The notes: a model not told the origin generated them from the sequence alone. 64,000 bases of DNA from Aminobacter niigataensis (GCF_014200015.1 NZ_JACHOT010000008.1:145440-209439); one strand, 5' to 3'; positions 43,729-54,763 are shown, counted from the stretch's first letter. Program-made: numbers and translations.

Positions 43729-44667
43729 ATGAAGAAATTCTTGCTCGGCGCTGCCATTTCCGCGCTGATGGCCGGCTCTGCGTTTGCCGGCGACGTCGGT
43801 GTCAGCATGGCCAATTCGGACACCTTCCTGACTGTCCTGCGCAAGGGCATCGAGAAGTCCGCGGCCGATGCCAGCCAGCCGGTCGTCATCGAAATCGCCG
43901 ACGACGACGTCAACAAGCAGCTCAGCCAGGTCCAGAACTTCATCGCCGCCAAGGTCGACGCCATCATCGTCAACCCGGTCGATACCTCGGCCACCGGGCC
44001 GATGACCAAGCTCGCCAACGACGCCGGCATTCCGATCGTCTATGTCAATCGCGAGCCGATCGACGTCGGAGCGTTGGGCGCGAAGGGCGCCTTCGTCGGC
44101 TCGAACGAAGTCGATTCCGGCACGCTGGAAACCAAGGAAGTCTGCCGTATCCTCAAGGAAGCCGGCAAGACCGAGGCGGGCATCCTGATCATGGTCGGCG
44201 ACCTTGCCAACCAGGCAGCCGTGATGCGCACCAAGGACATCCATGACGTGAATGCCGGGAGCGAATGCGGCGTCAAGCTGAACGTCATCGACGAGCAGAC
44301 CGCCGGCTGGGATCCGGTCAAGGCACAGGACCTGATGACCAACTGGATCGCTGCCGGCCACAAGCCGGACGCCGTCATCTCGAACAATGATAACATGGCC
44401 ATCGGCGCCATCAACGCCATGAAGGCGGCTGGCTGGGACATGAAGGACGTGATCGTGGCCGGCGTCGACGCCACCCAGGAAGCGCTCGCCTACATGAAGG
44501 CCGGCGACCTCGACGTGACCGTGTTCCAGAACGCTGCGGCACAGGGCGGTGGTGCAGTCGAAACGGCCATGAAGCTCGCCAAGGGCGAAGCGGTGACGTC
44601 GCCTGTGTGGGTGCCGTTCGAGCTGGTGACCCCGGCGAATATGGACCAGTACACCACCAAGAACTGA
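43729..44667 (+). CDS. Inositol/rhizopine-type periplasmic binding protein
   Basis: This 312-aa ribose/galactose-type binding protein has a signal peptide (MKKFLLGAAISALMAGSAFA). The sensor fold shows ADDDVNKQLSQVQNFIAAKV, IIVNPVDTSAT, IPIVYVNREP and AVISNNDNMAIGAINAMK. It resembles the inositol-binding protein IbpA and the rhizopine-binding MocB. The genes for its ATPase, permease and an inositol dehydrogenase follow directly, which supports cyclitol uptake. The ATG at 43729 follows GGAGGAGAG. Confidence 0.88.
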   Translation: MKKFLLGAAISALMAGSAFAGDVGVSMANSDTFLTVLRKGIEKSAADASQPVVIEIADDDVNKQLSQVQNFIAAKVDAIIVNPVDTSATGPMTKLANDAGIPIVYVNREPIDVGALGAKGAFVGSNEVDSGTLETKEVCRILKEAGKTEAGILIMVGDLANQAAVMRTKDIHDVNAGSECGVKLNVIDEQTAGWDPVKAQDLMTNWIAAGHKPDAVISNNDNMAIGAINAMKAAGWDMKDVIVAGVDATQEALAYMKAGDLDVTVFQNAAAQGGGAVETAMKLAKGEAVTSPVWVPFELVTPANMDQYTTKN

Positions 44668-44764
44668 TATGATCTGACCAATGCGCCGTCGGCCAACGGC
44701 GGCGCATTTCCCCACAAGGACCACGCCCGCGCGAAAAGCCGGGCCGGCCTGGGAGGACCAATCC

Positions 44765-46303
<1,539 letters not shown>

Positions 46304-46334
46304 CGGCGCCAACGAGCTCAAGGGTGGAAGAACC

Positions 46335-47378
46335 ATGTCGACGAACGAGATTGCGAGCCCCGCAAACGTCATCGGTAGCAAGAAGCGCCTGCCGCCCGAG
46401 GTGTCGATCCTGGGCGTGCTGATCGGCATCGCCATCGTCTTCGAGATACTCGGCTGGATATTCGTCGGCGACAGCTTCCTCGCCAACAAGCAGCGCCTGT
46501 CGATCATCATCCTGCAGGTGTCGGTGATCGGCATCATCGCGGTGGGCGTGACGCAAGTCATCATCACCGCCGGCGTCGACCTGTCCTCGGGCTCGGTCGT
46601 CGGTCTCGCCGCGATGGTGGCGGCAAGCCTGGCGCAGACATCGGCCAATCCGCGCGCTGTCTATCCCGCGCTGACCGACATGTCGCCGATCTGGGCGATC
46701 CTCGCCGGTCTCGGCGTCGGCCTTCTCGCCGGCACCGTCAACGGGTCGCTGATCGCGAGAACCAAGATACCGCCATTCATTGCGACGCTCGGCATGATGG
46801 TGTCGGCGCGGGGTCTCGCCAAGTGGTACACGCTCGGCCAGCCGGTGGCGCTGCTCGACGACAGCTTCACCTGGTTCGGCAAGAGCTTCAACATTCTCGG
46901 CTTCCCGCTGCCGCTGCCGGTCATCGTCTTCCTGCTCGTCGCGGTCATCTTCCATATCGCGCTGACCTATACCCGCTACGGCAAGTTCACCTATGCGATC
47001 GGCGCCAACCCGCAGGCGGCGCGCGTGTCGGGCATCAACATCGGCGGCCACCTGGTCAAGGTCTATGCCATCGCCGGCCTGCTTTCGGGGCTGGCAGGCG
47101 TGATGACCGCGGCGCGTGCCGCCTCCGGCCAGCCGGGCATGGGCGTGGCCTACGAACTCGATGCGATCGCCGCGGCGGTCATCGGCGGCACCTCGCTTTC
47201 CGGCGGCGTCGGACGCATCACCGGCACTGTCATCGGCACGATCATCCTGGGCGTGCTGACTTCGGGCTTCACCTTCCTCAAGGTCGGTGCCTACTATCAG
47301 GAAATCATCAAGGGCATCATCATCGTGGCGGCCGTGATCATCGACCAGCACCGTCAGAACAAGCGCAAGAAGGCTTGA
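46335..47378 (+). CDS. Sugar/inositol ABC transporter permease
   Basis: This 347-aa RbsC-type permease has about eight to ten helices. The family blocks are ITAGVDLSSGSVVGLAAMVA, PPFIATLGMMVSARGLA, YAIGANPQAARVSGI and GGTSLSGGVGRI. The ATG at 46335 is preceded by GGGTGGAAG. It stands 31 nt after the ATPase and 100 nt before iolG, in one probable operon. Confidence 0.92.
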   Translation: MSTNEIASPANVIGSKKRLPPEVSILGVLIGIAIVFEILGWIFVGDSFLANKQRLSIIILQVSVIGIIAVGVTQVIITAGVDLSSGSVVGLAAMVAASLAQTSANPRAVYPALTDMSPIWAILAGLGVGLLAGTVNGSLIARTKIPPFIATLGMMVSARGLAKWYTLGQPVALLDDSFTWFGKSFNILGFPLPLPVIVFLLVAVIFHIALTYTRYGKFTYAIGANPQAARVSGINIGGHLVKVYAIAGLLSGLAGVMTAARAASGQPGMGVAYELDAIAAAVIGGTSLSGGVGRITGTVIGTIILGVLTSGFTFLKVGAYYQEIIKGIIIVAAVIIDQHRQNKRKKA

Positions 47379-47478
47379 AGTAAACCCGGGTCGCCCGTCA
47401 TCCCGTCAGCGGGTGGCCCCATCCCTACAGATCAAGATTGCAGGCCCGGACGGCGCGGGCCAAGGAAATGAGGTTGTC

Positions 47479-48468
47479 ATGACAGTTCGGTTCGGTGTCC
47501 TGGGTGCAGGCCGCATCGGCAAGGTCCACGCCAAGGCCGTGGCTTCCAATCCACAGGCGAAGCTGGTTGCGGTGGCAGATGCTTTTGAAAAAGCCGCCAA
47601 CGATCTTGCGGGGGCCTATGGCTGCGAGGTCCGTTCCATCGACCAGATCGAGAAGGCGTCGGATATCGATGCGGTGGTGATCTGCACACCCACCGACACC
47701 CACGCCGACCTGATCGAGCGCTTCGTGCTCGCCGGCAAGGCGGTGTTCTGTGAAAAGCCGATCGACCTCGACGCCGCCCGTGTCGAAAAATGCCTGGGGG
47801 TGGTCGAGAAGGCCGGCGGCACGCTGATGGTCGGCTTCAACCGGCGCTTCGATCCGCATTTCGCCGCCGTGCGCAAGGCCATCGACGACGGCGCCATCGG
47901 CAAGGTCGAGCAGGTGGTCATCACCTCGCGCGACCCCGGCCCGCCGCCGGCGGAATACATCACCCGCTCTGGCGGCATCTTCCGCGACATGACCATCCAC
48001 GATTTCGACATGGCGCGCTTCCTGCTCGGCGAGGAGCCGGTGGCGGTGACGGCGACAGCCTCGGTGCTGGTCGACAAGAAGATCGGCGAGCTTGGCGATT
48101 TCGACAGCGTCTCGGTGATCCTTGTCACTGCCAGCGGCCGGCAGTGCGTGATCAGCAATTCGCGCCGCGCCACTTACGGTTACGACCAGCGCATCGAGGT
48201 GCACGGTTCCGACGGCATGGTTTCGGCCGAGAACCAGCGTGCCGTTTCGATCGAGGTCGCGGGGGCGCTTGGCTATACCCGCCCGCCGCTGCACGACTTT
48301 TTCATGACCCGATATACGGAGGCCTATGCCGCCGAGATCGCGGCCTTCATCGCCTCGGTGACCAAGGGCACCAAGATTTCGCCGGATGGCAAGGACGGCC
48401 TGATGGCGCTGAGGCTGGCGGATGCGGCGCTGAAATCGGCCAAGGAAGGCAAGACCGTACGGCTTTAG
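47479..48468 (+). CDS. iolG: Inositol 2-dehydrogenase
   Basis: IolG (329 aa) oxidises myo-inositol to 2-keto-myo-inositol with NAD, the first step of the pathway. The Rossmann motif is GAGRIG (9-14), the conserved EKP tripeptide is at 92-94, and the catalytic Asp/His pair is in DMTIHD (D170, H174). The ATG 47479 with GAGG upstream is preferred over a longer open frame starting at 47413. As a member of the Gfo/Idh/MocA family it could also accept scyllo-inositol or inosamine-derived substrates. Confidence 0.9.
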   Translation: MTVRFGVLGAGRIGKVHAKAVASNPQAKLVAVADAFEKAANDLAGAYGCEVRSIDQIEKASDIDAVVICTPTDTHADLIERFVLAGKAVFCEKPIDLDAARVEKCLGVVEKAGGTLMVGFNRRFDPHFAAVRKAIDDGAIGKVEQVVITSRDPGPPPAEYITRSGGIFRDMTIHDFDMARFLLGEEPVAVTATASVLVDKKIGELGDFDSVSVILVTASGRQCVISNSRRATYGYDQRIEVHGSDGMVSAENQRAVSIEVAGALGYTRPPLHDFFMTRYTEAYAAEIAAFIASVTKGTKISPDGKDGLMALRLADAALKSAKEGKTVRL

Positions 48469-48533
48469 GCCAACGGGCGGACAGTCGCCTCGGGGCCATT
48501 GGCCTCCGGGGCGCACAGTCGCAATCAGTTGAT

Positions 48534-48547
48534 GGAATGAAAATTCC
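48534..48547. promoter_or_regulatory. IolR-type operator upstream of iolC
   Basis: GGAATGAAAATTCC is a perfect GGAA-N6-TTCC palindrome. A second, imperfect copy (GGAATTGAAATTGC) lies at 48563-48576. A possible promoter overlaps the second copy: TTGAAA (48567-48572), an 18-nt spacer, then TATCTG. Both lie 90-110 nt before the iolC start. Confidence 0.72.
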
Positions 48548-48640
48548 GGTTTACTGATTATTGGAATTGAAATTGCATTGTGTGGCCTGCTATCTGATTT
48601 TGTGGGCAGGCCGGCGCGGCGGAGCGACCGGGAGGACAAA

Positions 48641-50569
48641 ATGACCGACCCCAAGAACCAGCCTGTACTCGACGTCATCACCATCGGGCGCGCGTCGGTC
48701 GACCTCTATGGGCAGCAGACCGGATCGCGGCTGGAGGACGTGGCGTCCTTTGCCAAGTCGGTCGGCGGCTGCCCGGCTAACATCGCCATCGGCACGGCCA
48801 GGCTCGGCCTGCGCTCGGCTTTGCTGACTCGCGTCGGCGACGAGCATATGGGCCGCTACATCCGCGAGCAGATGCTGCGCGAGGGCGTGTCCGACAAGGG
48901 ACTGGTGACCGACACGGAGCGGCTGACGGCGCTGGTGCTGTTGTCGGTCGAGAACGACAAGACGTTTCCGCTGATCTTCTACCGCGAGAACTGCGCCGAC
49001 ATGGCGCTGAACGAAGACGATATCGACGGTGATTTCATCCGTTCGGCGCGGGCCATCGTCGTTACCGGCACGCATTTCTCCAGGCCGAACACGGACGCCG
49101 CCCAGCGCAAGGCAATGCAGCTGATCAAGCAGGCCGGCGGCAAGGTGGTGTTCGACATCGACTACCGCCCGAACCTCTGGGGCCTGGCCGGCCACGCTGC
49201 CGGCGAGAGCCGCTACATCGCCTCCGACAAGGTGTCGAACCACATCAAGGGCGTGCTGGCCGATTGCGACCTGATCGTCGGTACCGAGGAAGAGGTGATG
49301 ATCGCCTCCGGCGAGAGCGATCTGCTTGCCGCGCTGAAGACCATCAGGACGCTGTCTTCGGCGACCATCGTGCTCAAGCGCGGGCCGATGGGCTGCATCG
49401 TCTATGACGGGCCGATCACCGACGACCTCGAGGCCGGCATCGTCGGCAAGGGTTTTCCGATCGAGGTCTACAACGTGCTGGGCGCCGGCGACGCGTTCAT
49501 GTCCGGCTTCCTGCGCGGCTGGCTGGGCGGCGAAAGCCTGGCTGTGGCTGCGACCTGGGCCAATGCCTGCGGCGCCTTCGCCGTGTCGCGGCTGCTGTGC
49601 TCGCCGGAGATCCCGACCTTCGAGGAGTTGCAGTTCTTCCTGAAGAACGGCAGCACGGAGCGGGCGCTGCGAAAGGACGAGGCGATCAATCACGTGCATT
49701 GGGCGACGACGCGCCGGCACGAGATCCCGTCGATGATGGCGCTCGCCTGCGACCACCGCATCCAGCTGGAAGACATCGCCGCCCGCAACGGCGCCGATGC
49801 CCAGCGCGTCCGCGACTTCAAGGTGCTGGCGGTGAAGGCCGCAGCCAAGGTGGCCGGTGGGCGTGACGGCTACGGCATGCTGATCGACGAGAAGTTCGGC
49901 CGCGAGGCGATGTTCGAATTCGCCCGCCATCCGTTCTCGTGGATGGGGCGGCCGGTGGAGTTGCCGGGTTCGCGGCCGCTGCGTTTCGAGTTCTCGCAGG
50001 ACATCGGCTCGCAACTGGTCGAATGGCCGCTCGACCACACCATCAAGTGCCTGTGCTTCTACCATCCCGACGACCCGGCCGAGCTGAAGGCCGAGCAGCA
50101 GCAAAAGCTGCGCACGCTGTTCGAGGCGGCGCGCAAGGTGGGCCGGGAGCTGCTGATCGAGATCATCGCCGGCAAGCACGGCAAGCTCGCCGAGGACACC
50201 ATTCCACGCGCGCTTGAGGAACTCTACGCACTCGGCATCAAGCCGGACTGGTGGAAGCTCGAGCCACAGGCCTCGGCGGCAGCATGGAAGAAGATCGAGG
50301 CGGTCATCACCAGGAATGATCCGTATTGCCGCGGCGTGGTGCTGCTCGGGCTCGAGGCGCCGCTGGCCGAGCTGGAAGTGGCGTTTGCCGCCACCGCCGA
50401 CGCGCCGGTGGTCAAGGGTTTTGCCGTGGGCCGCAGCATCTTCGCCCATGCGGCGGAGGAGTGGATGGGTGGGCGGATGAATGACCAGGCAGCGGTCGAC
50501 GACATGGCCCAGCGTTTCGAACAGCTGACCAAGGCATGGCTTGCGGCGCGGGACCGTCGGGCGGCATAA
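48641..50569 (+). CDS. iolC: 5-dehydro-2-deoxygluconokinase fused to DUF2090 aldolase-like domain
   Basis: This 642-aa two-domain protein begins with a PfkB-type kinase (about 1-330). It has SVGGCPANIAIGTARLG near the N-terminus and the catalytic GAGDAF motif near residue 282, and it phosphorylates 5-dehydro-2-deoxy-D-gluconate. The C-terminal ~300 residues (from about HEIPSMMALACDHRIQLEDI) are a DUF2090 domain with an aldolase-like fold. It is proposed to split the product into dihydroxyacetone phosphate and malonic semialdehyde, which would explain why no iolJ is present. The ATG 48641 follows GGGAGGA. Confidence 0.93.
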   Translation: MTDPKNQPVLDVITIGRASVDLYGQQTGSRLEDVASFAKSVGGCPANIAIGTARLGLRSALLTRVGDEHMGRYIREQMLREGVSDKGLVTDTERLTALVLLSVENDKTFPLIFYRENCADMALNEDDIDGDFIRSARAIVVTGTHFSRPNTDAAQRKAMQLIKQAGGKVVFDIDYRPNLWGLAGHAAGESRYIASDKVSNHIKGVLADCDLIVGTEEEVMIASGESDLLAALKTIRTLSSATIVLKRGPMGCIVYDGPITDDLEAGIVGKGFPIEVYNVLGAGDAFMSGFLRGWLGGESLAVAATWANACGAFAVSRLLCSPEIPTFEELQFFLKNGSTERALRKDEAINHVHWATTRRHEIPSMMALACDHRIQLEDIAARNGADAQRVRDFKVLAVKAAAKVAGGRDGYGMLIDEKFGREAMFEFARHPFSWMGRPVELPGSRPLRFEFSQDIGSQLVEWPLDHTIKCLCFYHPDDPAELKAEQQQKLRTLFEAARKVGRELLIEIIAGKHGKLAEDTIPRALEELYALGIKPDWWKLEPQASAAAWKKIEAVITRNDPYCRGVVLLGLEAPLAELEVAFAATADAPVVKGFAVGRSIFAHAAEEWMGGRMNDQAAVDDMAQRFEQLTKAWLAARDRRAA

Positions 50570-50634
50570 ATCGAATGACAGCTGAAGCGAGGCCGGCATC
50601 CCCTGGATGCACTGCTCCAGCGGGAGGAGAAGAG

Positions 50635-52485
50635 ATGACCAAGACCGTTCGCCTGACCATGGCGCAGGCCCTGACGCGCTACCTGACGCGGCAGATGACC
50701 GTGATCGACGACAACATGGTGCCGCTGTTCGGCGGCGTGTGGGCGATCTTCGGTCATGGCAACGTCGCCGGCATCGGCGAGGCGCTCTATCAGGTGCGCG
50801 AGGAACTGCCGACCTATCGCGCCCACAACGAGCAGGCGATGGCGCATGCGGCGATCGCCTATGCCAAGACCAATTTCCGCCAGCGGATGATGGCGGCGAC
50901 GAGCTCCATCGGACCCGGCGCGGTCAACATGGTGACTGCGGCAGCACTCGCCCATGTCAACCGCCTGCCGGTGCTGCTGCTGCCTGGCGACGTGTTCGCC
51001 AACCGCGTGCCCGATCCTGTGTTGCAGCAGGTCGAGGACTTTGGCGACGGCACGGTCTCGGTTAATGACTGCTTCCGTCCGGTGTCGCGCTATTTCGACC
51101 GCATCACCCGACCCGAGCAGATCATTCCCGCACTGGCGCGTGCGATGCAGGTGCTGACCGATCCGGCCGAATGCGGACCGGTGACCCTGTCGCTGTGCCA
51201 GGACGTGCAGGCCGAGGCCTATGATTATCCCGAGAGCTTCTTTGCCGAGCGCGTGTGGACGCTGCGCCGGCCGCGGCCTGACCGCGATGAACTGGCTGTG
51301 GCGGCCGAGGTGCTGAAGGCGGCGAAGAAGCCGCTGATCGTGGCCGGCGGCGGCGTGCTCTACTCCGGCGCTTCGGAAGAACTCGACCGCTTCGTCGCGG
51401 CGACAGGCATCCCGGTCTGCGAGACGCAGGGCGGCAAGTCGTCGCTGACCGACGAGCATGCGCTCAACATGGCGGCGGTGGGCGTGACCGGCACGTCAGC
51501 GGCAAATCGCCTGGCTGAAGAGGCCGATGTGGTGCTGGCGGTCGGCACGCGCCTGCAGGACTTCACCACAGGCTCGTGGTCTCTGTTCAAGAACGCCGGC
51601 AAGACCATCATCGGGCTCAACGTACAACCGTTCGACGCCGGCAAGCACATGGCGCTGCCGCTCGTCGCGGACGCCAGGGAAGGCCTCGCCGAACTGGGTG
51701 CCGCGGTTGCCGGCTACCAAGCGCCTGTTGCCTGGATCGAAAACGCCAAGGCGGGCAAGGCCGAGTGGCGCAAGGCGGCGGCCAAGGTGACGGCTGCGAC
51801 CAACGTCGCACTGCCGTCGGACGCGCAGGTGATCGGCGCCGTGCAGCGCACGCTGGGCTCCGACGTCATCGTGCTGCATGCGGCCGGCGGACTGCCGGGG
51901 GAGATGCACAAGTTGTGGCAGGCGAGCGGACCGGGCTCCTACCACTCCGAATACGGCTTCTCCTGCATGGGCTACGAAATTGCCGGCGGGCTGGGCGCCA
52001 AGATGGCGCGACCGGACAAGGAGGTCGTCATCATGATCGGCGACGGCTCCTATCTGATGCTGAACTCGGAGATCGCGACATCCGTCATGCTCGGGCTGAA
52101 GCTGACGATCGTGCTGCTCGACAACCGCGGCTATGGCTGCATCAACCGGCTGCAGATGGCGACCGGCGGCGCCAACTTCAACAACCTGCTGCGCGATACG
52201 AAGCACGAAATGCTGCCCGACATCGACTTCGTGGCGCATGCGAAAAGCCTGGGCGCGAATGCCGAGAAGGCGGCATCCATCGCGGATCTCGAAGCGTCAC
52301 TCGACTGGGCGCGCAAGAGCGACCGGACTACGGTGGTGCTGATCGACACCGATCCGCTGGTCTCGACCGGCGAGGGCGGCCACTGGTGGGACGTCGCCGT
52401 GCCCGAGGTCAGCGCCCGCGCCGAAGTGAACGCCGCGCGCAAGGGTTATGAGGAAAAGCTCAAGCTGCAGCGGGTTGGGGATTGA
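50635..52485 (+). CDS. iolD: Trihydroxycyclohexane-1,2-dione hydrolase
   Basis: IolD (616 aa) is a thiamine-diphosphate enzyme that hydrolyses the ring of 3D-trihydroxycyclohexane-1,2-dione. The catalytic Glu is in YRAHNEQAMAHAA (about E65). The ThDP/Mg motif starts GDGSYLMLNSE near residue 469 and ends at LLDN. The ATG 50635 follows GGGAGGAGA; an open frame reaching 50536 is ignored. It is third in the pathway and follows iolC by 65 nt. Confidence 0.95.
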   Translation: MTKTVRLTMAQALTRYLTRQMTVIDDNMVPLFGGVWAIFGHGNVAGIGEALYQVREELPTYRAHNEQAMAHAAIAYAKTNFRQRMMAATSSIGPGAVNMVTAAALAHVNRLPVLLLPGDVFANRVPDPVLQQVEDFGDGTVSVNDCFRPVSRYFDRITRPEQIIPALARAMQVLTDPAECGPVTLSLCQDVQAEAYDYPESFFAERVWTLRRPRPDRDELAVAAEVLKAAKKPLIVAGGGVLYSGASEELDRFVAATGIPVCETQGGKSSLTDEHALNMAAVGVTGTSAANRLAEEADVVLAVGTRLQDFTTGSWSLFKNAGKTIIGLNVQPFDAGKHMALPLVADAREGLAELGAAVAGYQAPVAWIENAKAGKAEWRKAAAKVTAATNVALPSDAQVIGAVQRTLGSDVIVLHAAGGLPGEMHKLWQASGPGSYHSEYGFSCMGYEIAGGLGAKMARPDKEVVIMIGDGSYLMLNSEIATSVMLGLKLTIVLLDNRGYGCINRLQMATGGANFNNLLRDTKHEMLPDIDFVAHAKSLGANAEKAASIADLEASLDWARKSDRTTVVLIDTDPLVSTGEGGHWWDVAVPEVSARAEVNAARKGYEEKLKLQRVGD

Positions 52486-52490
52486 GGAGT

Positions 52491-52610
52491 TTACCCTCCC
52501 CCTTGTGGGAAGGGTCGGCGCGAAGCGACGGGGTGGGGGTACTCGGCGTCGCGTTCTTTCATCATTACCCCCGCCCGCGCCTGCGGCGCGACCTCCCCGC
52601 AAGGGGGTAA
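52491..52610. repeat. Palindromic repeat inside the iolD-iolE gap
   Basis: Arms beginning TTACCCTCCCCCTT and ending AAGGGGGTAA enclose internal inverted segments such as GGCGCGAAGC and GCGCCTGCGGCGCG. This is a Rhizobiales-style REP-like element of ~120 bp. It sits within the iol operon between two co-directional genes, so its RNA would fold in the message between iolD and iolE. Confidence 0.75.
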
Positions 52611-52625
52611 GAATGGAGAACTGAC

Positions 52626-53543
52626 GTGAAAGCCAAACTGGGCATGTCCCCCATCGCGTGGTGGAACGACGACCTTGCGGAACTGAGCGATGATGTGTCG
52701 CTGGAGGAGTGCCTGCGGCAGTCACGCTCGGCCGGCTTCACCGGCATGGAGCAGGGGCGTCGCTTCCCGAGCACGCCCGAGGCGATGCTGCCGATCCTGA
52801 AGAAGGCGGACGTGACTTTGTGCGGAGGCTGGTTCTCCGGCACGCTGGTCAACGAGAACCTCGCCGCCAACAAGGACCGCATCCAGCCGATGATCGACCT
52901 GTTCAAGGCGGTCGATGCGCCGTGCATCGTCTATGGCGAGGTCGGCCGCTCGATCCAGGGTGATCGCTCGAAGCCGCTTGCCGGCAAGGCCGTGCTCTCC
53001 GATGACGAGATGAAGGCATACGCCCGCAAGCTTACCGAGTTCGGGGAGTGGTGCGCCGGCCAGGGCATGCCGCTGTCCTATCACCACCACATGGCGGCTG
53101 TGGTGCAGTTCGAGCATGAGCTCGACGCTTTCATGAAGCATTCGGGCGAGGGCATCCCGCTGTTGCTCGATGCCGGGCATCTCGCATTCGCCGGCGGCGA
53201 CGTGCTGCGCGCCATCGACAATCACCACAAGCGCATCAGCCACGTGCATGTGAAGGACGTGCGCATGGACGTCATCAAGGCGCTCGACTGGACGAAGCAG
53301 TCGTTCCTCGATGCGGTGGCGCTGGGTGCCTTCACGGTGCCCGGCGACGGCTCGCTCGACTTCGGCAAGATCGTGCAGAAATTTGCCGATTATGGCTATG
53401 AGGGCTGGTTCGTCGTCGAGGCCGAGCAGGACCCCAGGAAGAACCCGCCGCTGAAGATGGCGCAGGTCGGCCATGCCGAGCTGATGCGGGTGATGACGGC
53501 CGCCGGCTACACTGTCGAAACGCAGGGTTTTCCCGCCGCATGA
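52626..53543 (+). CDS. iolE: Myo-inosose-2 dehydratase
   Basis: IolE (305 aa) dehydrates 2-keto-myo-inositol. It is a TIM-barrel protein of the xylose-isomerase-like superfamily and begins MKAKLGMSPIAWWNDDL. The metal-binding region includes YHHHMAAVVQFEHELDAFM and LLLDAGHLAFAGGD, followed by HVHVKDVRMD. The start is the GTG at 52626-52628 with GGAG at 52614-52617. The stop codon lies inside the palindromic repeat that follows. Confidence 0.95.
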   Translation: MKAKLGMSPIAWWNDDLAELSDDVSLEECLRQSRSAGFTGMEQGRRFPSTPEAMLPILKKADVTLCGGWFSGTLVNENLAANKDRIQPMIDLFKAVDAPCIVYGEVGRSIQGDRSKPLAGKAVLSDDEMKAYARKLTEFGEWCAGQGMPLSYHHHMAAVVQFEHELDAFMKHSGEGIPLLLDAGHLAFAGGDVLRAIDNHHKRISHVHVKDVRMDVIKALDWTKQSFLDAVALGAFTVPGDGSLDFGKIVQKFADYGYEGWFVVEAEQDPRKNPPLKMAQVGHAELMRVMTAAGYTVETQGFPAA

Positions 53544-53636
53544 CCCCGAAAATCGACAGTGATTTTCGGAAGAGGTCATGCGCCGATTCAAAGTGTTACG
53601 GCGTCCTTTGCGCGTCTCCGACGCGCGGCGCCGTAA
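53541..53636. repeat. Two-hairpin Mesorhizobium-type repeat
   Basis: The first hairpin pairs CCGAAAATC (53546-53554) with GATTTTCGG (53561-53569) and is flanked by TGACC and GGTCA. The second pairs TTACGGCG (53596-53603) with CGCCGTAA (53629-53636), with an inner GCGCGTC/GACGCGC stem. The unit AAAGTGTTACGGCGTCCTT followed by GCGCGTC is familiar from many Mesorhizobium intergenic regions. Confidence 0.75.
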
Positions 53637-53703
53637 TGCTTGAGGCCGATCGCCGAGCCGGTTACGATCCGACAATGTTGATCGGCAAGGCGGTGCGCAA
53701 TTG

Positions 53704-53907
53704 ATGAACGACCAGAACCACCCGTTCCTGAAGCCGCTATGGCGGCGCATTGCACTGGTTGCGTTCTGCGCTGCGTGGTCGGTGTTCGAGTTCGTCACCG
53801 GAGCGGCGTTCTGGGGCACGCTTGCCGGGGGCATGGCGGCGCTCGGCGCCTACCAGTTCCTGTACGCCTACAAGCCTGGCGACGACGCCGCCACCGACAA
53901 GGAGTGA
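53704..53907 (+). CDS. Small membrane protein, possibly DUF3329
   Basis: This 67-aa protein begins MNDQNHPFLKPLWRRIALVA. It has two hydrophobic segments (about 16-31 and 34-54) and an acidic tail. It resembles the short DUF3329-type proteins of Rhizobiales; this match is from memory and modest. The ATG 53704 is preferred over the TTG at 53701. It lies 6 nt before iolB, inside the iol operon. The function is unknown. Confidence 0.7.
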   Translation: MNDQNHPFLKPLWRRIALVAFCAAWSVFEFVTGAAFWGTLAGGMAALGAYQFLYAYKPGDDAATDKE

Positions 53908-53913
53908 GAGACC

Positions 53914-54726
53914 ATGTCGAAACTTCTGATCAAGCCGAAGCATGGCACGGGGCGGGTGACGCATGTCACGCCGGAGACGGCTGGCTGGACCTATGTCGGT
54001 TTCGACCTGCACAAGCTGGAACCCGGCGACACCTATGGCGACTGGACCGCAGACCGCGAAACCTGCCTGGTTCTGGTTTCCGGCAAGGCGCATGTCCGGG
54101 TCGGCGAAGACGATCTCGGCACGCTGGGCGAACGCATGTCGCCCTTCGAAGGCAAGCCGTGGTCGGTGTACGTACCTGCCGGCGGCGACTGGTCGGTGCG
54201 GGCCGAGACGAATGTCGAGCTGGCAGTGTGCACGGCGCCGGGGCTGGGCGGCAACCTGCCGGTGCGGATCATCGGGCCCGACGACGTCAAGCAGGAGGTA
54301 CGCGGCAAGGGTACCAACACCCGGTATGTGACCAACATCCTGCCGGAAGGCGAACCGGCGGATTCGCTGCTGGTGGTGGAGGTCATCACGCCCGGCGGCC
54401 ACACCTCGAGCTATCCGCCGCACAAGCACGACGAAGACAACCTGCCGGCTGAGTCACTGCTGGAGGAGACCTACTACCACCGGCTCAACCCGCCGCAGGG
54501 TTTTGCCTTCCAGCGCGTCTACACCGAGTTCAACGATGCCGGCCACCGCGATATCGACGAGGCGATGGCGGTCGAGGACGGCGACGTGACGCTGGTGCCC
54601 AAGGGCTATCACCCCTGTGCTGCCTGCCACGGCTACGATCTCTACTACCTCAACGTCATGGCAGGGCCGAAGCGGACGTGGAAGTTCCACAACGCCAAGG
54701 AACACGAGTGGCTGCTGAAGGCCTGA
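53914..54726 (+). CDS. iolB: 5-deoxy-glucuronate isomerase
   Basis: IolB (270 aa) converts 5-deoxy-glucuronate to 5-dehydro-2-deoxygluconate, between the IolD and IolC steps. It is a bicupin with the family block SSYPPHKHDEDNLPAESLLE (metal ligands H and D/E) and HPCAACHGYDLYYLNVMAG near the C-terminus. The ATG 53914 follows GGAGTGAGAG. Confidence 0.95.
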   Translation: MSKLLIKPKHGTGRVTHVTPETAGWTYVGFDLHKLEPGDTYGDWTADRETCLVLVSGKAHVRVGEDDLGTLGERMSPFEGKPWSVYVPAGGDWSVRAETNVELAVCTAPGLGGNLPVRIIGPDDVKQEVRGKGTNTRYVTNILPEGEPADSLLVVEVITPGGHTSSYPPHKHDEDNLPAESLLEETYYHRLNPPQGFAFQRVYTEFNDAGHRDIDEAMAVEDGDVTLVPKGYHPCAACHGYDLYYLNVMAGPKRTWKFHNAKEHEWLLKA

Positions 54727-54763
54727 CCGCCCAAGGCCAACAATCCGGAAGCGAGGACGAACG

